A stretch of 64,000 nucleotides of DNA from Undaria pinnatifida (GCA_012845835.1 JABAKD010000024.1:9181103-9245102); one strand, 5' to 3'. Positions 33,961-45,800 are shown, numbered from the stretch's first letter. Numbers and translations: made by a program. The notes: generated by a model from the sequence alone, not told the origin.

Positions 33961-34570
33961 GGATACCATACTATTCTTGTGAGCAGTAAGCTGATCACTC
34001 GCATGCTGGAGAGTTTTTTCGCCGCCACCGTCGCGGGGTACAAGAGTTTTTTTCCCCCTTGCGGATGGTTTGCTACCGCTTGCACCGCCTTCGTTTTTTT
34101 TTTAACCCTTCCCCCCTCCCAACTACGGCGATGCATGCCTTCATTGTCATCGCGAGAAGAGCCCAGCTGCAGAAGGGCTATCTATCGCGACATAATTGTA
34201 AATCTTGTTGCGGATGAAAACGAGTTAAATCAACACACGACGCGTATGAAAATACGTGGAAGTAAGTGTGGTGAGCTTGAGCTTTATTTTTCCCCATCCG
34301 CCGGAGGATAAAAAAAAAAAAAAAATTGTAAATCTGACCACTCCTGGAGAATGATTCATCGTCCGCCAGCTGTTGCTCGCGGTCGCCGTGCTCCCGGGTC
34401 TGTTTCTGACCTTGCTGCTGTCTGTGTTGTATGCGGTGGGATTTCGTTGCTGTTTTTTCTTCGAATGGACTCGGCCTACTGCAAGCACGAGGCACCATTG
34501 CTTCATTTACCACTCTACTGGTGTAGTAGTAAACTGACCATTCGTAGGCCGAAGAAACAAGGTAGCTCAC

Positions 34571-34703
34571 CGTCGCCATCGCGGGTCGCGACCAGCAGTT
34601 TTCCCTTGCGGTTGGTGTACATTCCGGTTCTCTTGTGCTTCTGGCAGACGCTGAGAGGTGCACCTTCAAGGCCGTATCGGGAAGTTCTACCGCACCCAGG
34701 GTA
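34571..34703 (-). CDS. EsV-1-7 exon, minus strand (133 bp)
   Basis: Internal exon between GGGCAG|TACCC and GGCGACG|GTGAGC. It encodes YPGCGRTSRYGLEG, SVCQKHKRTGM and KLLVATRDGD, giving C-X15-C-X2-H. The first Cys would come from the preceding exon. Length (133 bp), start phase (0), end phase (1) and protein sequence all match exon 3 of the plus-strand gene (58222-58354), so they are duplicates. A plausible next exon begins at the acceptor CTTGCAG near 34485 (GRVHSKKKQQRNP, basic), in matching phase. I could not find the phase-0 exon that should precede it. It may be part of an intact gene or a relic. Confidence 0.65.
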
Positions 34704-34949
34704 CTGCCCAGCGGTGCAGCACGTAAAGAAATTGAAACACGTCAGAGTTTGGGGGGGAAACAAAAACAGGTTAGGGCACAGGGGTAACAAGACTTGTTTT
34801 TGTTTCCTTCGAGATGTGTTTCACACTTTGTCGTGACCACGGACTAAATTAAGGAAATGGGGTAAAGTGAGAACATCGTTATCATCACGTCCAAAAAACG
34901 CAAGATATGCTATCATACTGAGAGCTCACAGTGCGCTGTCTCAGCGGAA

Positions 34950-35610
34950 ACTATTTTCATTTCCGTCAGCTCCTACTTTAGTTTAAGAAATCCGTTCTTA
35001 ACGCTGCTATCCTAAATGGAGCTGTCCTTAAGATGGCTGTTTTTATTGCTGCTGCCCTTAATATTGATGTCCTGCTTATGACCACTGTCCTACGAGGAAT
35101 AGGGCAATATGCCCAAAAACGTAGAGATAAGTATAATACCTAGCAGTGTGTCGCCCGAACGGAGACTGTTTCCGTTTCCGTCAGCTTCAATTTCGGCTTA
35201 TAACACATGTTCTTAACGCTGCCGTCCAAAACACTATTGTCTTCAATACTACCGTCCCCATCACTGCTGTCCTAAAGACTGCTATCCATAATACTGCTGC
35301 CCTACCTAAAACCGCTGTCCTACGAGCAGCACATTGACATACCCCAAAAACTAGAGATTATTTCCTTAATACCGCTTGTCCTTAACTAAGACCGCGGTCC
35401 TTAAGACAGTTGTCTGTAATACTGCTGTGCTTAATACTGATGCCCTTCGTAAGACGGCTGTTGTACAAGCAACAGGGTACTACTCTCAACATGATACAGA
35501 CTATATCATACCTCGCACTGTGCGGCCTTGACGGGGACGTTTGCCGTTTCCGTCAGCTCCAATTTTGGTTTAAGACAGCCGTCCTTAACACTGCTGTCCT
35601 GAGACATCTG
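34950..35610 (+). repeat. Three higher-order units of about 200 bp built on CTGCTGTCCTTAA
   Basis: The block TTTCCGTCAGCTCCAATTTT recurs near 34965, 35170 and 35548, each time preceded by a GTGC/GTGTCG-type start and followed by degenerate 12-15-bp repeats of CTGCTGTCCTTAATA. It is therefore a nested tandem repeat. Confidence 0.75.
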
Positions 35611-37310
35611 GCGCGACTCCGTCTCACGCTCGCACCTGTATCGAAGGGAGAGGTCAGTAGGGCGTGTGATTGGCCGTCTATCCGTCGCCGACTAAATATG
35701 CATAGGATTACGAAGGTAATATAGTTAGTTCCTTGGGGTAATAGGCGGAACGCTGCGTAATGTGGCTGGCAATGTGCTTTATATCGAGACATACGATAGT
35801 CGGTCGATTGGCTTCGTTGTTGCCGAAGTAGGGAGCTTATATTAGGTGCCAAGTCCAGCCAATTCACGACCCTAGACATCAGCGCAAAATAGCCTCCAAG
35901 TGCTGACTTGCAGGAGGAGTAGGCCGGACATTTTTTCTACTATATCTGCCGATATATTTTTGGAGCACCGCGCCGCGCATCGTGTGTTTATATTATCTTG
36001 ACGATAGGGTGCAGCACCCTAGCTGTATAGGGTAAACTTGCTCGCAAACGCAGTTATGGCCTCCGCAAAATGATGTAACAGACAACACACGGTTTAGTGA
36101 TACGGTAGATACGAGGTTCCCCTTCGGGATGGGATTGGCTTCAGATCGCAGGAGTTTCGCAAGTTGGAAAGAATTAACACAGGCGTTCCTATGAGCTACA
36201 CCAGGTACAACCCAAAAAATATCTTGGCAGCTAAAGAAAAAGTAACAAGCCAACGCTCCAGAAACCGGGCAAGAACACCCACCCACAAGCCCAAAAGAGT
36301 GTACCAGGTATACTTAGTTTATATGCAGGCGTGTCTCTGTCGGGAGTTTTGCTGGCAGACATGTACCGGTAGGCATGTCTCTGTCGGGGATCTATAGTAG
36401 GTAAAACAGCCCTTGCTAGATACCTGGCACCAGGTATCGACCTTAGTGTAGGGTCATGTGAGAGCGGCTGCTGCTCCCCAGATGTGGAAGGCTTTATCTA
36501 AAGTGCTGCCCCACACGAGGAACACACAATAGCGCCTCGCGACACCTTTGTCTGTGACAAAAACGACACGCTTTCTCCTGGGTGGAACTTAGCAGGCAGG
36601 AGCTGAGTAAAATAGAAGAATCATCGGATTGTCGGTTCGTCACGGCAGTTACACCACGGGTACAAATACTCCGGGGAAAACACGAAAGCACGCCTTCCAC
36701 CTACTGTACGTGTTCCGCCGCACAAGACTGTGCGACACCTCACACCCTTGCTCTGAGCATGCTCAACAGCGCGACGGGAAAAAGCACCACTACCCCTAAC
36801 GGCGGAATAAGACAATACATACATTTATTCGATACCAGTCGACGAGGGAAGAAATTGCTGGAGTCTTCTCACGACGTGATAAAGGTGAAGGCGCATGCCG
36901 CAGAGGGGAGGGGGAAGAAGAGCCTTCTTACTTTGTGACCCTGTACGATATCTGAGTTACGCCTAGGGAGGGAGAAGGAGAAAGGAAAATTGAAGGATAC
37001 TAGAAGGGATGCGCAAGAAGAAGAGAGAAAAAAGAAACATACGGGTAGCTGTGGCTAGAAAGTCGTGCGGCGGGACTTTTTGTAACTGTCGTCGACTAGT
37101 GGGCGTTGGTTTTCGGCGACGGGCCGTCGTAGCAGCCATCTCCAAAGGGGTCCGTAGTGTTCGACACGCCGTAAACTATTGGAAAACTCGACCTTTTGTC
37201 CGTAACAACGCCGGAACCAAACAAAAGCTACAGCCACCCAGGGGAACGCGACGAAAAGAAGAGAAAACGATGCCACAGTGTTGTGAAGGTATTACCGGAT
37301 AGGGGAGAGG
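35611..37310. other. Intergenic stretch without a supported gene
   Basis: An open frame at 36582-36938 (118 codons, plus) and a minus-strand frame at 35993-36286 with TSFCGGHNCVCE were examined as possible EsV-1-7 remnants. Neither has the spacing or splice sites to support a call. One TACCAGGTA lies at 36302. Confidence 0.4.
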
Positions 37311-37314
37311 GGAT

Positions 37315-37660
37315 ACCAAAGCAAGACACCAAAAATGGTCTGAAAGAAAAGCAAGCCGGAGCGGTGTGACCACAGGACGAGTCAAGCGCAACATATCTCG
37401 TTTTTTCCTTCTCTTTTCAATTTTTGTTGACATAATTAAGTGAGGCCCCTCCTACTCCCTTGACAGGGCGAGGTCTCTACAAACAAGTCAAGAACGATTT
37501 TTTTCTTCCGACCTCCCCCACGTTGACAGGGGGGGGCTCTAAAAACAACTGAAAAAAGGGGAAAACACGAAAAAATAATGTGCTTCTCTTAATTCGGCCT
37601 GTGATCACAGCGCTCGGGTTGTTTTTCGTTCTCGCTTTTTTCGGAGTGTGGTGTTGTTTT
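37315..37660. mobile_element. Foldback MITE-like element, copy 2
   Basis: The ends match copy 1 (7076-7340): ACCAAAAATGGTCTGAAAG with CCGGAGCGGTGTGACCACAG on one side, and CTGTGATCACAGCGCTCGGG with TCGTTCTCGC on the other. The centre has GACAGGGCGAGGTCTCTA and GACAGGGGGGGGCTCTAAAA, a partly duplicated version of copy 1's hairpin. It is older and more diverged. Confidence 0.65.
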
Positions 37661-37849
37661 CTCTTTTTTTCGCTTGCCCCTGAGGTATCTGCAGTAGTCG
37701 CCTAGTCTAGCCCATAAAAAAACTAGTCGGCGACTTATAGTCAACCAACTCACAGCCTTACTGAACGACCCACAAATTAATTTGATCGCTATATTGTCGG
37801 AGGGCAAAAACAATAATAATAGAAATAATAACAAAAGCAACAATAAACA

Positions 37850-37911
37850 TACTACCAACAAACAACAATGATAACAACAGCAACAACAACAAACAACAAC
37901 GGCAACAACGG

Positions 37912-37949
<38 letters not shown>

Positions 37950-38035
37950 ACAACAGCAACAGCAACAACAGCAACAACAACAACAACACCAACAGACAAC
38001 AACGACAATAACAACAACAACACCAACACCAACAG

Positions 38036-38122
<87 letters not shown>

Positions 38123-38152
38123 CCAACAGACAACAACAACAACAACAACAAC
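37850..38152 (+). repeat. (AAC)n microsatellite
   Basis: About 300 bp of AAC repeats, nearly pure from 38037 to 38120, with CAGCAG and CCAACAGACAACAACG interruptions. The very long Leu/Val/Cys minus-strand frames are artefacts. Confidence 0.97.
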
Positions 38153-38386
38153 AAAATTTATACTTTAATGAGCCCATACAAGTGCGTTTTTCGGTCGAAA
38201 TACGCCAGAAATCCAGGATGAGCACACTACCTTATTATTACCGTATTATTAATAAACTAAAATAATGAGGGCTTCCAGATGAAAACACAGCAGCAGTACA
38301 TCACCTTTGGGTACAGCAGTACAGACTCTGTCGTTCAAACACTTTATTGAAAAATAAAAGTTCAGCGCCCGTGTCACATGTCTCAC

Positions 38387-38524
38387 CGTGTCCGCCCGTA
38401 AATCCTATCATTGTGCTCAATCCTCCGTATCCCGTCTTGAATATGGCTTTCGCACAAAACCGCAGGCGATATTCCGTCGACGCTGGAAGCCTCGTCCAAA
38501 CAGCCGTCCACTTGGCAGTAGGAT
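38387..38524 (-). CDS. EsV-1-7 exon, minus strand
   Basis: Read on the minus strand between acceptor CTCTAAG|ATCC and donor GGACACG|GTGAGA (phase 2). It encodes SYCQVDGCLDEASSVDG and SPAVLCESHIQDG, a complete C-X4-C-X15-C-X2-H module. It is closest to exon 1 of the plus-strand gene (YCQGGNC...AVLCGIHREDG), and shares its phase-2 donor. Unlike that exon, it lacks the Cys that would begin the next module: RIYGRTR stands where NCGYKG is expected. The upstream acceptor is weak, so the left boundary is approximate. It could be an active exon or a decaying copy. Confidence 0.6.
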
Positions 38525-38597
38525 CTTAGAGGGTGAGCTGTTGCCGGGAGAATTGGAACCTCCCGACCATAGCGTGAAACGCGCCCGGTAACTGGAT

Positions 38598-38905
38598 AAG
38601 GGGGGGGGGGGAGACGGGGGGTACTCAGTTTGCGTATGGCCGTAGTCGTATAAATATAGACCCTCGCATCCCTACCATGCCGGGACGGAGCACGTCGGGT
38701 TCTCACCAACCAGGCAGACATTGCTTGCACCAAGCGCGAAGCGCCGTGAGGTGTTCGGCGAGTCGCATGAAGGGTGAACTGCATCCTTCCGAAAACCGCT
38801 CGTAAGACGTACTTCGGCACCTTGTGCCTAGTTTCTTGCTTATGGGTGACAGCGACCAATTAGTTACTTTGTTTTCTGGCGTGGCCACTCCAGAGACAAG
38901 GGGGA
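38598..38905 (-). mobile_element. R1 element, truncated copy
   Basis: A 300-bp minus-strand copy: the CGTGGCCACTCCAGAGAC block, GAACCG...GGAAGGATGCAG, GTGTTCGGCGAGTCGCATGA on the plus strand, and the GACGGAGCACGTCGGGTTCT end beside a G-run at 38601-38612. It ends about 75 bp beyond the splice acceptor proposed for the EsV-1-7 exon at 38387-38524. Confidence 0.75.
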
Positions 38906-39089
38906 GGGGGGCGAGGGTATTCTTACCAGAAGTGCTTGTTGGTTGTTCGCGAACAATACGAGGATCTATTAATAGTCTAGACACATGCTCCGGTACAGGT
39001 TCGCCATTTTTTCTGAGGTTTATTGATCACTTGACAAACTACTCTTTGCCTTCTGGCGCAAAAGCTTAACTTGATGAAAAAAAAAAGAA

Positions 39090-39290
39090 AGAGAAAGTGC
39101 AACCCGACGACCGAAGCCATGCTATTATAACAGGTTTACAAAAAAAAAGTAATTCTGCAAAAAGTAGAATAATGGCGAAATTCCGGATATTTCGGGTGAA
39201 GGTGCCCTGTCCTTCAGAAAACGTTTTAGCCAAAAAGAGGTACCTGGTACACCTCACTACTTCAATCGGAGCGCGCGTCGAATGCTAATG
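39090..39290 (+). mobile_element. Dispersed element with GTGCAACCCGACG end
   Basis: It starts GAAAGTGCAACCCGACGACC and ends AAAAAGAGGTACCTGGTACA, with GAAATTCCGGATATTTCGGG in between. It has the same block order as 24665-24850, and the terminal dyad contains TACCTGGTA. Confidence 0.55.
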
Positions 39291-40118
39291 CTACTATGAT
39301 AGTCGCGTGAAACACGCCGAGGGGTTGAAAAACAGGGGGGCGGGTTTTGTCCTGAAAACGCGTTGGTGAGTTTTCGTTGGTATTGAGAGGAACGACAGCA
39401 GTAGCGAGGGAGGCCACACATACGTGGTATACTTTTAGGTGTAGACAGGGTGGCAAGCACGAGCTAAAATGGCACTTCGTAGGCTGACTCCCGATTTCGC
39501 CTTTATATGTATCTGGTGGAGGCATGAATTAATTGCGCCAGCTGTGATATATGCGTGTACCACCTTTGGTTCGTTTGTGTTTTTTCCCGGGGGTATTCCT
39601 CAGCTCCAGAGTGACTGGAGCCTGTACTGTGACCACGGACTTGATTATGCGAGTTAATGTGAGAACAACAACAATTAAAAACGTACGGTTCTAGGTTGTA
39701 CCCTCCCCGTGTCCAAAAAGCACCCTTCGGCAGCACGCGAATGAATGCGCATGCATCTCGAAATGGCAAAAATTGTCCTTTCTGGCGAAAGTTTTCATTT
39801 CACCTTACTCTCTTGTCGCGCGGATCATTGGGGCGGTAGGCTTTTTCGTCTTTGCGGACCGCGAGGCACTTCCTGGTGAGACCAAGGTACGGGCGTAGAC
39901 CCAACCCAACTCGGACGTAAAACGGGCGAGAAGGGGGCGAGAAACGCAGTTGCGCCGTTTTTCGATTTTATGCTCAATTCCGATCTGCGGACCGGATCGC
40001 CAAACGGTCCTCGGCCAATGAGAGGAAGTGAAAACTACCCTCAAAGATCCTCGCGGCGGGCAGATTGCTAGCTACTGCGACGGTGGCCCTACTGGAAAGT
40101 GTTCTTTCCGTTTCTTAC

Positions 40119-40250
40119 CCCTCCTCGCCATTTCTTCGTAGTACGGTGACCGCATGGCACCGGATGACGTAGGCAGGGATGATGCGGGAAGAAAGGACCC
40201 CGTCGGAAGCGACTGGACGCCACGACTGCTGGTCTGCGATCTGATTGCCT
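40119..40250 (-). CDS. Possible exon, unrecognised
   Basis: A minus-strand frame (SSGAMRSPYYEEMARRG at its end) stops at a strong donor GAGGAGGG|GTAAGA. The next minus-strand frame, ending near 39803, likewise meets GAGA|GTAAGG. This pairing hints at a spliced gene, but neither frame resembles a family I know, and starts are unclear. Confidence 0.2.
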
Positions 40251-40365
40251 CCACAGCAGCAAAGAGAGGTACGGGCAGGCCTGGCTGATGCTGCCCACCT
40301 AACAAGCATTATTGTTATATTTTCATCCGACAACGTGCAGCGTGAAACCAACTGTTATTAAAACC

Positions 40366-40435
40366 ATGAAAATAAAAATACACTCCAGCTGTAAGATCGA
40401 AGATTTTGTCGAAACTCGTTTTTGCAAGCATTAGA
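40366..40435 (+). repeat. Dispersed CAGCTGTAAGATCGA segment
   Basis: ATGAAAATAAAAATACACTC followed by CAGCTGTAAGATCGAAGATT and TTTTTGCAAGC. Similar to 1712-1790 and 50472-50560, with partial copies at 5265 and, inverted, at 8800. Confidence 0.6.
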
Positions 40436-41374
40436 CTATGGCATTTGTTTTTTTAGGTGATATTTTCTGCCTATTATTATTCTTGGTTTGGGGGCTCCAG
40501 AAACGACTGGATGAGAACTATGGGACCTCCATTATGCCGCTGCATTATTATTTGTTGGTCCACGCACAATACGCGTATGTATGTACTGTACCTGGTAACG
40601 ATCATAAATTAACTTGTGGTCGCTTCGTCCATTCAGTCATAGTTTTAAGTTTCAGTCATCGTTTAACCCTCTAGTCTAACCCTTACGCTGCCATTGATAG
40701 TTTAGTTTGTCTCATTCGACGAGTAGCTGTCTTCTACTCAGTTCCTCCAGGTACCTTTGTCGTGTTTAGCAGGTGGCTTCCGCAGCACATTGACCGTCAA
40801 ATCGCAGATAGGAATGCTGTTGTAAAATAGAACATAATACACTGTTGTCGGGATCCAAGGGGGCTACGTATGATACATTGGGGTAGGCTTTTGCTCGGGA
40901 GGGATAAGGGCGGGTCGGTTAACACTAATTTTGGCATTATTATTCGTCTTCTGGCAACATTTAACCGTACTACATTCATTTGGGATGCGCTAAGGTTAAT
41001 CATTCGATGTAGTTGTGTAACAGTCTGAACCGCAGCATCAAACACCCTTAGTTATTCGTTCGTGTGATGCGTATCTACATCACACTTACTTTGAAAAAAA
41101 TGTCCAAATCTCACGTATTAATTAATTAATTGCAGTTACTAGTATCGTAATATTCGTCAGTTCGAAAGTTTAGAGGGCGCGTAGAGTGACAGATCGATCT
41201 ATCTACAAAATCATACAAACAGTACTACTATTGTAAACCAGAGTACAGTGCGCTTACAATGTCGGGCACACACATCATCATGGTAACCTGACCACCCCCT
41301 CCCGGTATATCACTACTACTGCGGAAATATCAAACAGATCGTTCAGATCAGTCCCGTGGATATGTACTTGTGAG

Positions 41375-41516
41375 AACAACAAACAACAACAACTTGTTGT
41401 GCAGCTGATTGATGTAGATCCGCCAAAAACGATTTGTGTGATCTGAACAACAAACAACAACAACTTGTTGTGCAGCTGATTGATGTAGATCCGCCAAAAA
41501 CGATTTGTGTGATCTG
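41375..41516 (+). repeat. Exact 71-bp tandem duplication
   Basis: The segment from 41375 to 41445 (starting AACAACAAACAACAACAACT, ending GATTTGTGTGATCTG) is repeated without change at 41446-41516. Perfect identity implies a recent event or an assembly duplication. Confidence 0.95.
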
Positions 41517-41849
41517 TACGGTGAGCTGATCTGTTCGACGTGCGAATAGTTTTTCGTGCTTCGACCAACCTTGCTTCGATGGTGGACCTTGGGCTCCGGT
41601 GGAGGAGGGCACAGGCGGCCGGCTCTGAGAACACCCCCCGGTGAAAGCATGCTCTAAAGCAGCAACGGATGTTTTCTGCGAGCAACCGCCCACGTTTTGA
41701 TATTGTTCTTGTCCGACGTAGGCGACTTCAGATGAACTCCAGGGGTTAGGGATTCCGCAAAAAGGATCATGTGTCCCAGATAGTGTGGGCACGCTCGAGT
41801 GGGGAGCTTTAGCGGTGGAAGCCGTACCGTGCATGTCTGGGGGAGGGGA

Positions 41850-42373
41850 GCGGACAGGGGAGGGGAGGGGAGGGGAGGGGAGGGGAGGGGAGGGGAGGGG
41901 AGGGGAGGGGAGGGGAGGGGAGGGGAGGGGAGGGGAGGGGAGGGGAGGGGAGGGGAGGGGAGGGGAGGGGAGGGGAGGGGAGGGGAGGGGAGGGGAGGGG
42001 AGGGGAGGGGAGGGGAGGGGAGGGGAGGGGAGGGGAGGGGAGGGGAGGGGAGGGGAGGGGAGGGGAGGGGAGGGGAGGGGAGGGAGGGGAAGGGAGGGGA
42101 AGGGAGGGGAGGGGAGGGGAAGGGAGGGGAGGGGAGGGGAGGGGAGGGGAGGGGAGGCGAGGAGAGGGGAGGGGAGGCGAGGGGAGGGGAGGGGAGGGGA
42201 GGGGAGGGGAGGGGAGGGGAGGGGAGGGGAGGGGAGGGGAGGGGAGGGGAGGGGAGGGGAGGGGAGGGGAGGGGAGGGGAGGGGAGGGGAGGCGAGGGGA
42301 GGGGAGGCGAGGGGAGGGGAGGCGAGGAGAGGGGAGGGGAGGCGAGGGGAGGGGAGGGGAGGGGAGGGGAGGG
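41850..42373 (+). repeat. (AGGGG)n satellite, about 520 bp
   Basis: Roughly one hundred AGGGG units, pure at the left, with AGGGA and AGGCG variants from 42080 onward. The purine strand has strong G-quadruplex potential. Gly-Glu-Arg frames across it are artefacts. Confidence 0.98.
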
Positions 42374-42814
42374 GGGCCGGACAGGAAAGGGTAAAAAATT
42401 AGTCCATCCCTACAAACAGAGAAACTGGCAAAAGCTTGGGGGTTAACGCTCTATCAAAGTTGGTGGAGTTCGTGCGAGAGACGCCAAGATGCCGCCATGC
42501 CCCATCTCGGCGCCAGACACAAACAGCCCCAATACCAAAGCAATATCCACATGGCAAAGGACCCTGCTGTGAACACGATTGCTGCTGTCGATGCCCTACA
42601 CAAACCTCTTACGTATTCGCCTACTCGCACGAACACACTTTTCACTCTTCCCCGCCGCATTTCATGCCTCGTTGATGGGGATACATGCTGGGGTCTACAC
42701 TACCGGCCCTCTATAAGACCCTCAGAAGAAGCTAAGCCTAAAAATGAAAGGAATAAGAAACTCGCCAGCTGCTATACTGAGTTTAGTGTGGGTAACACCC
42801 TTTCTCAGATAAGA

Positions 42815-43225
42815 AATCTAGCCTCGAATCAATGTCTCGGTTTCTTATCGGGGGCCGCACTAGGCTGTATGGGCTGTAACGGTACTGCAAGTCGGAGCCC
42901 ACAAGCCGGGGTTGCTTCGATCCTGTTGTGCACACATCACACATGTCCACCATGCTGCTACGAGTAGTCACCAGAATTGAGCAGGTTTCCTTGGGCTCTC
43001 ATGAAATACCACCTGATAAAATACGACGCCTCACCATGCAAGTGTGTAAAGGCATAGGGGTATCATGCTCGCTGCGTCATACAAGCAATGCACAAGACAT
43101 CTGATGAGAAACGGAAGTAGATACCCAGGTTGGATTTCTTATTTGAAGGAGGGCGCGTGTAACACTAACTTCAGTATACCGGCTCCTGAGTTCCTCATTT
43201 TCCTAGCTACTGAAGTTCTTATTTT
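42815..43225 (+). repeat. Two CCCAGCCTGG-family copies
   Basis: ATAAGAAATCTAGCCTCGAA...GTTTCTTATC near 42815-42860, and ACCCAGGTTGGATTTCTTAT with GCGCGTGTAACACTAACTTC at 43100-43225. The second closely matches 50315-50440. Confidence 0.6.
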
Positions 43226-44049
43226 CTATTTTCCTGCAAAAATATCATTGTGTCTATCTATTAATATATTTTCAATATATACCACGGTACGTGGTAGGTG
43301 TCCTGTGCTACTTTGCAGCAGCACACCGCGAATAACTCAAGATGCTTCCACGCCTTCACCCCAAATTTCCAAGTTGGGGAAAGGAATCGCCGCCTACGAG
43401 GAAAAGGCACTACTTTCCGTTTCGCAAAGCCCAACTCGCACTGCAGCCAGACAGACAGCAGTATAATAATAGTGCGGCAGTTGTACGACTGAGTTGCGTA
43501 CTCGTGTTATATCACGTCAAAGGCAGATTTCGAGATTTCAAAATGGGTTTTCAAAATACCTACTGCTGTACCTGGTATGTAGTCGAATCCTCTACACAAT
43601 GTTCTTGTGCTTGTGGCGGGAAGGGACGCTAGTATACGTACTGATGTACTCCGTAGCACCTACGAGTATGGCGAGTACCAGGCTGGTGACTTACCAGCCT
43701 GGTACTGACCATGTGGGCCTCCAGCTACGATGCTGCTGTGGGGACAAGATATGCGTAGGAGCGTACACAAGGCGAACGCAACACAAGATACCGCTGGATA
43801 CCGTATCATTTTCGCTGCAAGCGCAACAGACTCCCACCACAAGCACGGCGTGCTTTGCGCTGAATTAGAAACCGTTGATCATCTGTCGATTTGGATCAAA
43901 GCTGTCGATCCCTGGATCACTCTGACATCGACGACAACCACCATCTCTCATCGGTCGTAGCGCAATGAAGGGGCGCTCGAACACCCGAACATCTAATCCA
44001 GCGTACAAACAGAAATAAACACCGTAGTCGAGTCTCGCTAGAACAAGCC

Positions 44050-44230
44050 ACAACTATGGGTCTAAATTTAAGAACACTTAGATATACATAATAGTATTAA
44101 AAAAAATATTATATTTATTCCCATATGGATACCAATGTGAGTGGAAATATAAACACAGTTTTGATTCAATATTATAACTTAAGTGATTATTATATTTACC
44201 TCCAGTAGGAAAATTGAAATGGCAACACGA
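44050..44230. other. AT-rich island
   Basis: The stretch from TCTAAATTTAAGAACACTTA to GGAAAATTGAAATGG is far richer in A+T than its surroundings, as is a smaller patch at 44655-44720. No gene or known element is seen; an inserted or organelle-derived fragment is possible but unproven. Confidence 0.4.
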
Positions 44231-45636
44231 AAATGACAACAAACTGGTTGGAAGGAACTTTTCTACGTGCGTGTATCAGCAAGGAAAGCAGGAAACACAG
44301 CAGGCACCCAGCACCCAGCAGTATCCAGTATCCCGTTCAGGGTGGGGAGTAGTTTCTACAGACCCGGTGTACTGACCTCTGGACACCCTTCTCCAAGCTC
44401 TTGTCTTGGTGTTGTTTAGTGCTGGAGCGCACAACCAAAGAAGAACGGATCGCAGACAGATGAGAGATGCACGATCCACAGCAGCAGCAGCGATGCCACA
44501 CGACGCGGCACAGATTCTAGACTTGAAAACACCAAACAATGGAAAACAATCCGTTTTTTTGGCCAAACTACTTGGAATTAGACTCAGAAAGTTTTACATT
44601 GTTCGGCCAATCATTCTGGTGCGCTACTACGCCCCCCCCGCCCCTTTCATCCAGTATGGCTTAAAATATAAGAAATTTTTGTTCTTAATATTGAAATAAT
44701 AATGGATATTATATTGGCGTACATAGTGCATTTTTTTTCGTCAGAAAATCTTTTTGGTCGTCAGGTGTCGACAGAAACTGCTGCCAGCAGCTACTGCCAT
44801 GTGATGGCTTGCTGGACTGCGCTGCTTTCCTCCTTCCAAAGTTGGATTTCGGATACTCGCCCTGCGCGCAATCAGGGGGGGGGTGCAGCAGTGTACGAGT
44901 AGCTACGTACGGCACATCAGTAGCCACGTAGCTGATATTTGCATGGTGGGGCTGTTGATGGAGCCGAGAACGCGACAGCAACGAACGTGTGTGGTGCTTC
45001 CTGGTATCACATGATGATGCCGCGTTGTGATTCGTGTAGCAGAGTTTCCGCCAGTCGTGACTCCCCCAAGGAAAGTTCGCTTGACTAGGCAGTCAGTATT
45101 CGTGAACCAGGTAGGTTTTCACATACCTACCTTCTACGTGGACTACTGCTGTTGTACTGCTACATGTCTTCTGGCGACAGCTGTAGCAAGCACCACCGTA
45201 CCTGTTACAGCCTCAGCCGTCTACAGCAGCAGTCCTCAGTCTACCGGAGACAACGAGACGCGAGACAGCGTGAGGGGGGGAGACCAACGTTGATGATTGG
45301 CTTGGCGATATTGAGATGTTTTGAATCGGCACAAAACCAGCCGCTTTTTCACACCTCTGGGGCTTGGGACCGGAAGCCTCCCTCTTTCTACGCTATGACT
45401 GATGAATCAGTCAATACACAAGGTCACCTCTAGCCTCTACATGTACATGCCTGCTGGTCCGGACAGCCAACAGAGTGCTTCGTGCTAGAACCTCCTCCCA
45501 GAGGAAAAGAGGACCAAGTCAAGACACGCACAGCCGCATCTCGCAACGCTTCGATCATCCCGGTAAAGAGCTCGTATAACACTCTAAACATTAGACTATG
45601 CATGCCTTCTCGTCGTGTGTTGCGGTTGGGGCGCAC

Positions 45637-45800
45637 GGGGGGGCGGGGGGGGTGAGGTACTCATAATATCATGTACGGCCGTAGCTTTTTTTAGTCTTCA
45701 TACCGTAGTCCCTCGCACCCGTGCAATGTCGGGACGGAACACGGGTTCTCACCGACCACGCAGAGTTTGCATGCAATAGGCGCGTCGTGAGTTTCGCACG
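45637..45800 (-). mobile_element. R1 3'-end fragment
   Basis: Minus-strand copy: GGCCGTAG..., CCCTCGCACCCGTGCAATGT, CGGGACGGAACACGGGTTCT and CACGCAGAGTTTGCATGCAA, again beside a G-rich run (45637-45652). Confidence 0.65.

Noticed and set aside
35993-36286. Minus-strand TSFCGGHNCVCE as the missing exon before 34571-34703
   Set aside because: It has a C-X2-H and a Cys-Glu, but the codon after it is CAA with no GT donor at the needed position, and the upstream part does not fit the module.
37589-38225. Long minus-strand frames rich in Leu, Val and Cys
   Set aside because: They are translations of the (AAC)n microsatellite.
28447-38524. Direct splicing of the 38.4-kb exon to the 28.5-kb exon
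   Set aside because: Phases fit, but the junction gives Y-G-R-T-R-C where Cys-X4-Cys is needed, the 34.6-kb exon would have to be skipped, and the intron would be 9.8 kb.
41785-42446. Long Gly-Glu-Arg open frames on the plus strand
   Set aside because: They are read-through of the (AGGGG)n satellite, open in several frames at once.
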